From Desulfobulbus sp. (GTDB taxonomy: Bacteria > Pseudomonadota > Gammaproteobacteria > Burkholderiales > Rhodocyclaceae): 6,912 bases of DNA. Positions 1 through 6,225 of this stretch are shown one piece after another; within the stretch, counting starts at the first letter, position 1; every line of letters begins with the position of its first letter. Where the stretch lies: the NCBI GenBank assembly GCA_009782025.1, contig WQUQ01000068.1, positions 1 to 6,912 of the forward strand. Reading direction: 5' to 3'. A program made the position numbers and the translations under genes. The notes beneath the pieces were generated by a model that did no database searches, was not told where the DNA came from, and saw only the letters and a list, made by a program, of their open reading frames with translations.

Positions 1-495
1 TCGGTCTATCTGGTCAAGGATGCCGGCGAGTTGCGGCAGACCCTGAAAGAACTGCAACACAAGCACATGGTGCTGATCGATACCATGGGCATGAGCCAGA
101 AAGACAAACTGGTGCCGGAACTGACCGACATGCTGGCCGGCTGCGCCGTACAACGCTTGCTGCTGCTGTCGTCGACCTCGCGCGGCGACACGCTCGACGA
201 CGTGGTGCGCGCTTACCAGGGCGAGCGCCTGGCCGGCTGCATCCTGACCAAGATCGACGAGGCCGCCAGCCTGGCCACCGCGCTCGATGTCATCATGCGC
301 CACGGCCTGCGCCTGCATTACGTCTCCAACGGCCAGCGGGTGCCGGAAGACCTGCATCTGCCCAACCGCGCCTATCTGCTGCACCGGGCCTTCAAGGATC
401 TGCCGGAGGCCTCGCCGCACCGGCATGCCGGCATCGAACCGGCGCTGATGATGGCGAACGCCGGCCTGATGGCGGCCGGGGCGCATCATGGCTGA
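1..495 (+). CDS. flhF: FlhF, flagellar SRP-type GTPase (C-terminal part, 5' end outside window)
   Basis: FlhF is a signal-recognition-particle-like GTPase that places the flagellum at the cell pole and recruits early basal-body parts; its partner FlhG stimulates its GTPase activity. The frame is open from base 1, so only the last 164 residues are present. Visible motifs are the G3 motif DTMG (codons from 79), the G4 motif TKID (247-258), and the SRP-GTPase closing motif SNGQRVPEDL near 330-357. The hydrophobic strand LLLLSS and the D-D-V-V helix between G3 and G4 also fit. The tail after the GTPase core (about 35 residues ending AGAHHG) is not a motif I recognise. The TGA stop at 493-495 overlaps the flhG start by 8 bases, which supports coupled translation. 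The family assignment is firm; the N-terminal B and N domains cannot be judged here. Confidence 0.95.
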   Translation, partial: SVYLVKDAGELRQTLKELQHKHMVLIDTMGMSQKDKLVPELTDMLAGCAVQRLLLLSSTSRGDTLDDVVRAYQGERLAGCILTKIDEAASLATALDVIMRHGLRLHYVSNGQRVPEDLHLPNRAYLLHRAFKDLPEASPHRHAGIEPALMMANAGLMAAGAHHG

Positions 496-1375
496 TTTCC
501 GCGTCGACCAGGCGGCCGGGCTGCGCCGGCTGCTCGGCGGCGGCCAGCAGTTGCAGGTGGTGACTTTCGTCGCCGGCTGCGAAGGCGTTGGCCGCAGCGT
601 CGCCGTGGCCAATCTCGGCGCAGCTCTGGCCCGTCTCGGCAAGGAAGTGCTGATTATCGACGAGCATGCCGCACGCGACGACATCGCCGCCTCCTTCGGC
701 CTGATGGCGCGCCATGACCTGCTCCATGTCGTGCAACGCGAAATCGGCCTGGCGCAGGTGTTGCTCCAGCCGCTGCCGGGCTTGCGCATCCTGCCCGCCG
801 CGCGCGCCGTCAAGAAACTCGGCCGCTTGTCGCTGACGCAGCAGCAGACCCTACTCGACGCCATGTCGGGGCTGGAACGGCCCGTCGATGTCATCCTGGT
901 CGATGCCAGCATGGCCCATCCCGGCGGCTTTTCCCCTTTCGGCCTGGCCTCGCAGGAGGCGGTGGTGGTGTTGTCGGGCAGCAGCGCTTCGATCACCGAG
1001 GCTTACTCGCTCATCAAAAAGGTCAGTCAATCCTTCGCCCGCCGCCATTTCCGCATCCTGGTCAACAAGGTGCGCTGCCAGGCCGACGCCCGCTCGATTT
1101 TCGACAATATCGCCCAGGTCGCCGCCCAGCGCGGCATCGCCCGACTCGACTATGCCGGCGCCATTCCGCTCGACGAGGCGCTGCGGCAATCCTTCCGGCT
1201 GGCCCGGCCGGTTCTGCTGCAAGCGCCGGACTCGCCGGCGGCGGCGGCTTGCCGCGACATCGCCGGCGAACTGCTGTATTGGCAGGGCAACGACGGCGGC
1301 GGCGGCGTCGAGCATTTCATCCAGCAACTGCTACACTTGAGCCAACGCATAACCCCACACGCATTGCGAGCTTGA
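488..1375 (+). CDS. flhG: FlhG/FleN/YlxH-type MinD-like protein, flagellar number regulator
   Basis: This 295-residue MinD-like protein pairs with FlhF to control flagellar number and placement. The N-terminal DQAAGLRRL (residues 7-15) matches the DQAxGLR element by which FlhG activates FlhF. The fold follows MinD: P-loop position at residues 30-37, a strand LIID (55-58), and a Walker B-like strand VDVILVDAS. The P-loop is degenerate: it reads GCEGVGRS instead of GKGGVGKT, so both conserved lysines are replaced (C31, R36). The switch region DEH also departs from the usual D-x-D pattern at residue 60. ATP use is therefore uncertain. The C-terminal segment VEHFIQQLLHLSQRI could be the amphipathic membrane-targeting helix of this family (inference). 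It starts inside flhF and its TGA shares one base with the fliA ATG. Identity rests on the DQA motif, the fold and position. Confidence 0.92.
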   Translation: MADFRVDQAAGLRRLLGGGQQLQVVTFVAGCEGVGRSVAVANLGAALARLGKEVLIIDEHAARDDIAASFGLMARHDLLHVVQREIGLAQVLLQPLPGLRILPAARAVKKLGRLSLTQQQTLLDAMSGLERPVDVILVDASMAHPGGFSPFGLASQEAVVVLSGSSASITEAYSLIKKVSQSFARRHFRILVNKVRCQADARSIFDNIAQVAAQRGIARLDYAGAIPLDEALRQSFRLARPVLLQAPDSPAAAACRDIAGELLYWQGNDGGGGVEHFIQQLLHLSQRITPHALRA

Positions 1376-2127
1376 TGTATACCGCCGCCGGGCAGCCAGA
1401 CAGGGAACAGTTGGTTCAGCGCTTCGCGCCGCTGGTGAAGCGCATCGCCTATCACCTGATGGCCCGTCTGCCGGCCAGCGTGCAGATCGATGATCTGGTG
1501 CAGAACGGCATGATTGGCCTGCTCGATGCGATCAACCGGTATCAGGAAGGCTTCGGCGCGCAGTTTGAAACCTACGCCACGCAGCGCGTGCGCGGCGCCA
1601 TGCTCGACGGGCTGCGCGAGAACGACTGGCTGCCGCGCAATCTGCGCCGGGAACTGCGGCGCATCGAAACGGCGATCGGCCAGCTTGAACACGAACATGG
1701 CCGCGCCCCCTCGGAAGGCGAACTGGCCGCGGCCCTGGACATGTCGTTGGCCGATTACCAGCACACCCTGCAAGAGGCGCGCGGCCATCAGATCCTTTAT
1801 TACGACGACTTCACCGGCGAGGGCGACGAGAGTTTTCTCGACCGCCATCTGACCGACGACGCGGCCGACCCGGCCGCCATCCTTGAAGACCGCAACCTCC
1901 GCCAGTCCCTGGTTGCCGCCATTGCCGGCCTGCCGGAGCGGGAGCGCCTGATGATGAGCCTGTATTACGAGCAGGATCTGAATTTGCGCGAAATCGGCGA
2001 GGTCATGGGCGTCACCGAGTCCCGCGTCTGCCAGTTGCACAGTCAGGCCGTCGCCCGCCTGCGGGCGCGGATTGCCGGCGAACTGCCAAAGGCGGCCGGC
2101 AAACGCAAGGGGAAGACGCTTGGATAA
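1375..2127 (+). CDS. fliA: FliA, flagellar sigma factor sigma-28
   Basis: FliA directs RNA polymerase to late flagellar promoters (filament, motor and chemotaxis genes). The 250-residue product closely resembles E. coli FliA in length and sequence. Region 2 spans about residues 13-90, with LPASVQIDDLVQNGMIGLLDA and the hallmark RVRGAMLDGLRENDW (71-85). Region 3 contains IGQLEHEHGRAPSE. Region 4 is residues 186-233, with LPERERLMMSLYYEQDLNLREIG (LPERE helix) and the helix-turn-helix ESRVCQLHSQAVARLR. The frame is open for 42 codons upstream, but that extension is arginine-rich and lies inside flhG; the ATG at 1375 (MYTAAG) matches the family start and forms a TGATG junction with flhG. A short basic tail (KAAGKRKGK) follows region 4 and overlaps the motC ribosome-binding region. 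No separate promoter is visible, so expression is expected from upstream flagellar promoters. Confidence 0.97.
   Translation: MYTAAGQPDREQLVQRFAPLVKRIAYHLMARLPASVQIDDLVQNGMIGLLDAINRYQEGFGAQFETYATQRVRGAMLDGLRENDWLPRNLRRELRRIETAIGQLEHEHGRAPSEGELAAALDMSLADYQHTLQEARGHQILYYDDFTGEGDESFLDRHLTDDAADPAAILEDRNLRQSLVAAIAGLPERERLMMSLYYEQDLNLREIGEVMGVTESRVCQLHSQAVARLRARIAGELPKAAGKRKGKTLG
2107..2113 (+). promoter_or_regulatory. Ribosome-binding site of motC (decides TTG start)
   Basis: AAGGGGA lies 7 bases (2113-2119) before the TTG at 2120, counting from the end of the G run. It lies inside the last codons of fliA. This spacing picks the TTG rather than the in-frame ATG at 2072, which would add a basic, non-family leader. 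Confidence 0.75.
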
Positions 2128-2860
2128 AATCAGTTTTGCCGGCCTGCTGCTCGGCCTGGTGGCGATCCTCGGCGGCCAGGTGCTGGAGGGCGGGCATGTC
2201 GCCTCCCTGGTGCAGCCGGCGGCCCTGCTGATCGTTTTGGGCGGCACCCTGGGCGCGGTGCTGCTGCAAAGCCCTTTCCACATCTTCTGGCGCGGCCTGA
2301 GAATGGTCAAATGGGCCTGGATACCGCCGGTCATCGAGCAGAAAAGCATGGTCGACCAGATCCTGAAATGGAGCCAGGCATCCCGCCGGGAAGGCTTGCT
2401 GGTGCTGGAAAACTACATTCCGGCGGTGAAGGATGAATTCACCCGCAAGGGCCTGCAACTGCTGGTCGATGGCGCTGATCCCGAGCGCATCCGCGAATTG
2501 CTGGAAGTCGACATCGACACCTTTGAGGGCGAATGGCGGCAGTCGGCCAAGATCTGGGAGGCGGCCGGCGGCTACTCGCCGACCATCGGCATTCTCGGCG
2601 CGGTTCTGGGGCTGATTCACGTCATGGAAAATCTCACCGATCCGACCAAGCTGGGCGGCGGCATCGCCGTCGCCTTCGTCGCCACCATCTATGGCGTCGG
2701 CCTGGCCAACCTGATCTACCTGCCCATCGCCGGCAAACTGAAGTACTACATCGGCCGCATGGTCTCGGTGCGCGAAATGGTGATCGACGGCCTGGTCGGC
2801 ATCGCCCAGGGCGACAATCCGCGCATCATTGAAGGCCGCTTGCGCGGCTACTTATCGTAA
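2120..2860 (+). CDS. motC: MotC, MotA-family flagellar stator subunit
   Basis: This is a MotA/PomA-family inner-membrane protein, 246 residues from a TTG start. It forms the stator channel with MotD and transmits force to the rotor protein FliG. Four membrane segments are visible at about residues 5-20, 33-52, 153-170 and 181-204. The cytoplasmic loop carries R89 and E97 in SRREGLLVLEN, at the same spacing as E. coli MotA R90 and E98, which contact FliG. The conserved membrane prolines are present in YSPTIG (P154) and IYLPIAG (P202). The N terminus MDKISFAGLLLGLVAILGGQ is typical of the MotC/PomA branch, which supports the TTG start over the upstream ATG. The start overlaps the fliA stop by 8 bases, and the TAA stop shares a base with the motD ATG. 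The symbol motC rather than motA follows the pairing with MotD and the flhFG-fliA context. Confidence 0.93.
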   Translation: MDKISFAGLLLGLVAILGGQVLEGGHVASLVQPAALLIVLGGTLGAVLLQSPFHIFWRGLRMVKWAWIPPVIEQKSMVDQILKWSQASRREGLLVLENYIPAVKDEFTRKGLQLLVDGADPERIRELLEVDIDTFEGEWRQSAKIWEAAGGYSPTIGILGAVLGLIHVMENLTDPTKLGGGIAVAFVATIYGVGLANLIYLPIAGKLKYYIGRMVSVREMVIDGLVGIAQGDNPRIIEGRLRGYLS

Positions 2861-3648
2861 TGGCCCGTCGTCGTCGCCGCCAGCGCGAGGAGGAGCACGA
2901 AAACCTCGATCGCTGGCTCGTTTCCTATGCTGACTTCATCACCCTGCTGTTCGCCTTTTTTGTCGTCATGTACGCCATTTCGTCGGTCAATGAAGGCAAG
3001 TACAAGGTGCTGTCGAATGCGCTGACCAATGCCTTCAGGAACCAGACGGCGCAACCTGGCGGCCAGCCGATCGCCGTCATTCAGGGCGCGCCGCCAGTGA
3101 TCGCGCGACCGATCGCCAAACCCGACAAAGTCCCGGATACGCGCAAGATCGAACAGCGCCAGCGCATGAAAAGCATCGCCGATGAAATCATGGCGGCCCT
3201 GCAACCGCTGGTCGCCCAAGGCAAGGTGCGCCTGCTCGAAACCAGCCGCGGCGTGACCATCGAAATCAACGACAGCGTTCTGTTCCAGCCCGGCCAGGCG
3301 CGCCTGCAACCGGAATCGATCAGCGCCATGCGCGCCATCGCGGCCGTGCTGGCGGGTTCCGATTTTCCGGTCATCGTCGAAGGGCATACCGACAACCTCC
3401 CGATCGCCACGGTCCAGTTTCCCTCCAACTGGGAACTGTCGGCGATGCGGGCGACGACCGTGTTGCGTTTGTTCAACGACGGCGGCGTCGGCGCCGAACG
3501 CCTGACGGCCATCGGCTACGGCGAAACGCGGCCGGTCGAGAGCAATGCGACGGCGGAAGGCCGGGCGCGCAACCGCCGGGTCAGCATCCTGATCGAATCG
3601 AACCGGCCGGAAGAGCCAACCGAAGTGGCGGGCGAGGCGAGTCGTTGA
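2860..3648 (+). CDS. motD: MotD, MotB-family flagellar stator subunit
   Basis: This 262-residue MotB-family protein anchors the stator to peptidoglycan and carries the ion-binding aspartate. It begins with a basic, then acidic cytoplasmic leader (MARRRRRQREEEHENLDRW). One membrane helix follows at about residues 24-41 with the ion-binding D25 in SYADFITLLFAFFVVMYAIS. Next is a plug/linker region rich in Pro and Ala (about 62-95), then an OmpA-like domain from about 120 to 247. Domain marks are VEGHTDNLPI (173-182), NWELSAMRA (190-198), GYGETRPVESN and RARNRRVSILI. The YADF motif with F/V-rich helix resembles proton-driven stators, but ion choice is not proved by it. Translation probably depends on reading through motC, since the TAATG junction has no good ribosome-binding site. 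It is the last gene of the operon in this window. Confidence 0.94.
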   Translation: MARRRRRQREEEHENLDRWLVSYADFITLLFAFFVVMYAISSVNEGKYKVLSNALTNAFRNQTAQPGGQPIAVIQGAPPVIARPIAKPDKVPDTRKIEQRQRMKSIADEIMAALQPLVAQGKVRLLETSRGVTIEINDSVLFQPGQARLQPESISAMRAIAAVLAGSDFPVIVEGHTDNLPIATVQFPSNWELSAMRATTVLRLFNDGGVGAERLTAIGYGETRPVESNATAEGRARNRRVSILIESNRPEEPTEVAGEASR

Positions 3649-3668
3649 AGCCGTGATGGCCGGCTTCA
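3646..3668. terminator. Stem-loop spanning two convergent stop codons, possible bidirectional terminator
   Basis: The arms TGAAGCCG (3646-3653) and CGGCTTCA (3661-3668) are perfect inverted repeats with a 7-base loop. The first three bases of each arm, read on its own strand, are the TGA stop of motD and of the convergent gene. There is no T-run on either side, so this is not a classic intrinsic terminator; termination or 3'-end protection is an inference from its place between convergent genes. Confidence 0.45.
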
Positions 3669-4289
3669 GGAATCCTGATTGCCTGCGTTGAGGGTAAAAA
3701 CCTCGGGATCATCGCCATGATCCAGCAGCAGGCAGCGCACACGCTCCTGCCACAGCGCGCCGAAGCGCCGCCGCTCGGCGGCGTCGGCCTGGCCGGACAG
3801 GCATAACCGCAGCAAGGACGGCATCGAGGAATCGGCGGGGATGGCATTCATGTTGCAGGCGACATCGACCCGCCGGCCGTTGTCCAGCCGGGTGAAGCGC
3901 AGTTCGAGCGGAATCGCCGCGGCGAAATGCAGCAGGTTCTGCCGCCGGAAATGGCCGCCGATGCCCTTGAAACCGCCTTCGCCGGCAGCGCCGGTGAGTA
4001 GCGAAACGACATGGGCGACGACGCCGGTGACGCCCTCGTCATGGCGTCCGCGCAATTCCACCCGAATATCGCCGCGCCGGGGCAATTCGTCGCCATACAG
4101 CGCGAGCAGCGCCAGGCGGGTCATGTTCCAGGCCGCGGCGACGGTCGGGCAGGAATGCCCGGCCAGCTTGACGGCATCGAGATAGCGGTATTCCAGCACG
4201 CCGTTGTCGCAAGCGCCGAGAAAATCGGCCAGGGGGTCGAGCAGACGGATGGCCGGCAGCCGGTCGAAAAATTCGGGGTATTGCATCAT
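3666..4289 (-). CDS. FmdE-like domain protein, function unknown
   Basis: The product (207 residues) resembles proteins with a formylmethanofuran dehydrogenase subunit E-like (FmdE) domain, which occur in bacteria without methanogenesis genes. The basis is KLAGHSCPTVAAAW (residues 41-54), like the H-x-C-P metal-binding core of FmdE domains, and the later G-V-T-G-V ... GAAGEGGFKG stretch. H45 and C47 are the likely metal ligands (inference). No signal peptide or membrane helix is seen, so it should be cytoplasmic. The start is at 4289 or 4286 (MMQ or MQ): GAAGGAG lies just upstream, 4 bases before the first ATG and 7 before the second. I chose 4289 because it gives an ATGA overlap with the DUF3079 stop. 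The frame extends upstream to an ATG at 4331 with an arginine-rich leader, which I rejected. Family recognition is from memory of motifs, so the specific role is unknown. Confidence 0.75.
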   Translation of the reverse strand: MMQYPEFFDRLPAIRLLDPLADFLGACDNGVLEYRYLDAVKLAGHSCPTVAAAWNMTRLALLALYGDELPRRGDIRVELRGRHDEGVTGVVAHVVSLLTGAAGEGGFKGIGGHFRRQNLLHFAAAIPLELRFTRLDNGRRVDVACNMNAIPADSSMPSLLRLCLSGQADAAERRRFGALWQERVRCLLLDHGDDPEVFTLNAGNQDS

Positions 4290-4516
4290 TCGTCTCCTTC
4301 GCCGGCGGGGGCGATGCCCCAATCGCCCCATTCATACCAGTCCTCGCCCAGCATTTCCGCCGGATGCTGCGTGCGCCCCGAACCGTTGCCGCATTGCAGC
4401 GCGTCGTCGGCGCAATATTTGTCGCAGCCCCAGCAGGTGCGCTCCGGGTGTTTGGGGTGCAAGGGAAATTTCTTGCGCATTTCCGGGGATTGGAAGGAGG
4501 CGGGTTTGTCGCTCAT
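4286..4516 (-). CDS. DUF3079-family small four-cysteine protein
   Basis: This 76-residue protein matches the DUF3079 pattern: MRKKFPLHPKHPERTCWGC, then DKYC, then CGNGS-RTQHP and GEDWYEWG. Four cysteines at residues 28, 31, 35 and 42 (C-x2-C-x3-C-x6-C) could bind a metal such as zinc or an iron-sulfur centre; this is inference and the family has no established function known to me. Many relatives begin near M13 (position 4480), so the true start may be there; the upstream ATG at 4516 has a weak AAGGGA close to it and I list that longer form. The gene lies 21 bases after the DUF4139 gene, and its TGA overlaps the start of the FmdE-like gene by 4 bases, so the two are probably co-translated. 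No membrane segment or signal peptide is visible. Confidence 0.85.
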   Translation of the reverse strand: MSDKPASFQSPEMRKKFPLHPKHPERTCWGCDKYCADDALQCGNGSGRTQHPAEMLGEDWYEWGDWGIAPAGEGDE

Positions 4517-4537
4517 GATCCCTTGGCCTGCGCAAGC

Positions 4538-5971
4538 TCAATACTTCACCCGCACCCGATAAGTCAGCGTGGCTTTGCCTTCCGCCGGCACCTCGATTTT
4601 CCATAGCGCCGTATTGCTCGTCGCTTTTTCGTGCCGGTGGCTGGATTGCAGCATCTCCCAGTCAGCGGGGATGGGTTCTTGCACCGTGACGGTGGCGGCT
4701 TCTTTTCTCGCGTTCTTGAGCACGATTTCATAGGCGCCCTCGAAGGCGTAACGCCCCTCGGTCGGGCTGGGCAGTTTCTTGAAATCGGTCTGTTTCTTGT
4801 CCGCCGTCACGTCGAACGATTCGCCGAGCTTGAGGCGGACTTTTTCGTTTTTCGGCGTGTGGTCGATACGATCCTCGCCGACGAATTGCGCGTTGCCCGC
4901 GCCGTCCTTTTTGTAGACGCGAATCACGCCCTTGGGCAGCGGCATCCCGAGGCGGGCGCTTTCCTTGTTGTCGAATTCGATATAAACGGCGACCTTCATT
5001 TTCTGCCCGAGATCGCCATAGCTGGATCTGTAGTAATAATCCGCGCCTCGCAGCAGCAGTTCCTTGCGCGCCGGAACCTGGCTGGCCGAAAGCAGCGCGA
5101 CTTGCTTGGTCTGGTTTTCGCCGATGGTGGTGGGTCGATCCAGCGTGTAGAGGTGGTATTCGAGCAGGGATTCTTCGGCCATCGGCGCCGGCGCGGCTGC
5201 CGAAGCAGGCGCCATCGCTATCATCGCTTTCGCTGCGACGCGGGTTTCATCCCGCACGCGATTCACGTCGCCCGCCACCAGTTGCAGCCGGGCGTTGCGG
5301 TAGGTTGCGCCGCTGGTGTTGGTCAGCGTCACCCAGCCGGAAAGATCAAGTTTGTCGTCCGTCGCATTCAGTTCGGCTACGTAGTCGGCCTTCCAGCCCA
5401 GGCCGCCGGAGAGATAGCTCAATTCCACATCCTGCTGGTTCGCGCCGCTGTTGTTGAGCAGCATCGCCAGCGTCGGGCGGTCGCGCAGGTTGGGCGGGAC
5501 ATCGCTGTACACGATGCGGCCGGGGACGCCGGTTTCGATGCGGTCGCCGATTTTCAGCACCACGCCGTTATTGGCGGCCAGCACTTGCACCTGTTCCGTG
5601 GTTTCGACGCCGGTGATCGGGTGCGTTTTGACGATGGCGACGCTTTTGCCGACATATTTCTCCAGCAGTTTTTGCGGCGTCAGCAAATCGAAATCGAAAT
5701 TCTGCTCGACCACCGCGAGTTTGCCGGGCTGGCTCAGGCTGCGCAGCAGCGCGGTTTCCGGGCGCATTTTCGCGCTCACGTCGCGGAAGGCCAGGGTGTT
5801 TTCGCCGCTGCCCAAGGTGATTTTGCGCTGATCCTTGATGAGCGCGAGATTTTCGTTGTAGATCGTAACCGCGACGCTTTGCTGGTCATCGAGGGTGCTG
5901 CGGACTTCTTCGGCGTATGTGGGCATGGCCAGGGTGGCGGCAATCAAGAGCGGGAGAATGCGGGTTTTCAT
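4538..5971 (-). CDS. Exported DUF4139-domain protein
   Basis: The 477-residue product starts with a clear Sec signal peptide: MKTR, a hydrophobic core ILPLLIAATLAMP, and a likely cleavage after TYA (residue 20). The mature part looks like a beta-rich DUF4139 protein: SYLSGGLGWKADYVAEL (185-201), a following LSGWVTLTNTSGATY strand pair, RLQLVAGDVN (228-237), and a C-terminal beta-sandwich ending TLTYRVRVKY. An Ala/Pro-rich linker (about 253-264) separates the central and C-terminal parts. It is expected in the periplasm or outer envelope; no enzymatic residues are evident and the family role is not established. The start at 5971 is chosen over an in-frame ATG at 6037 because only the shorter form has the signal peptide at its N terminus, with AAAGGA 9 bases upstream. 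It is first of a three-gene minus-strand set with DUF3079 and the FmdE-like gene. Confidence 0.88.
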   Translation of the reverse strand: MKTRILPLLIAATLAMPTYAEEVRSTLDDQQSVAVTIYNENLALIKDQRKITLGSGENTLAFRDVSAKMRPETALLRSLSQPGKLAVVEQNFDFDLLTPQKLLEKYVGKSVAIVKTHPITGVETTEQVQVLAANNGVVLKIGDRIETGVPGRIVYSDVPPNLRDRPTLAMLLNNSGANQQDVELSYLSGGLGWKADYVAELNATDDKLDLSGWVTLTNTSGATYRNARLQLVAGDVNRVRDETRVAAKAMIAMAPASAAAPAPMAEESLLEYHLYTLDRPTTIGENQTKQVALLSASQVPARKELLLRGADYYYRSSYGDLGQKMKVAVYIEFDNKESARLGMPLPKGVIRVYKKDGAGNAQFVGEDRIDHTPKNEKVRLKLGESFDVTADKKQTDFKKLPSPTEGRYAFEGAYEIVLKNARKEAATVTVQEPIPADWEMLQSSHRHEKATSNTALWKIEVPAEGKATLTYRVRVKY

Positions 5972-6225
5972 CGGAATCCATCCTTTCGTCAAGAGCGCTA
6001 TACGCTGCCGCTGCGGGCATTTTGGGCGACCTTCCAATGCCCCAGGCTAAGCGGCGGCGAAGCCGTCCGACGAGTATTAAATAAAATCAATGTGTTGAAA
6101 CTGATTTTCTGTTTTGTACTGCATTGCGAGCTGCATTAAATCGGCCATTGAATTGGGTTGCTCGAAGTGTACCCGTGTCGCTAAAAGCGGGCCATCGAGA
6201 TGTTTGATTTCGGCAACAGGTCGTA
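5972..6225. other. Intergenic spacer with AT-rich stretch, probable promoter region of the DUF4139 set
   Basis: No gene is supported in these 254 bases. The line 6061-6120 is about one third G+C, against roughly 75% in parts of the flagellar operon. On the minus strand it holds TTTAAT (6081 to 6076), a 5-of-6 match to a -10 hexamer, but no convincing -35 element at proper distance. A promoter for the DUF4139-DUF3079-FmdE set is therefore likely somewhere here but not pinned down. A short direct repeat CTGCATT occurs twice, 12 bases apart, near 6119-6137. No strong terminator for the upstream HTH gene was seen. Confidence 0.35.
5981..5986 (-). promoter_or_regulatory. Ribosome-binding site of the DUF4139 gene
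   Basis: On the minus strand AAAGGA lies 9 bases before the ATG at 5971 and supports that start over the one at 6037, which would put 22 polar and basic residues before the signal peptide. Confidence 0.6.

Noticed and set aside
1361..1372. GCATTGCGAGCT occurs here and again at 6121-6132
   Set aside because: Twelve bases shared once, with no extension or related context, is compatible with chance.
1150..2349. A 399-codon open frame on the - strand opposite flhG, fliA and motC
   Set aside because: It crosses three well-supported genes, has no recognisable domain and no ribosome-binding site, and fits the antisense shadow pattern of high-GC DNA.
6051..6068. GC-rich hairpin potential (GGC-TTC-GCC on the - strand) in the leader of the DUF4139 gene
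   Set aside because: The stem is only 4 pairs before a mismatch and no T-run follows, so neither terminator nor riboswitch is supported.
4631..6139. A 502-codon open frame on the + strand opposite the DUF4139 gene
   Set aside because: It is antisense to a gene with a signal peptide, ribosome-binding site and family motifs. Its translation is rich in His, Arg, Gly and Phe and shows no domain; GC-rich codon bias explains the lack of stops.
6131..6150. AGCTGCATTAAATCGGCCA resembles a stretch found in common cloning vectors
   Set aside because: The match is short, lacks three bases of the vector form, and the flanking sequence does not continue the similarity, so vector contamination is not supported.
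6179..6190. CGCT-AAA-AGCG as a terminator of the HTH gene
   Set aside because: A 4-bp stem with a 3-base loop and no T-run is too weak to call.
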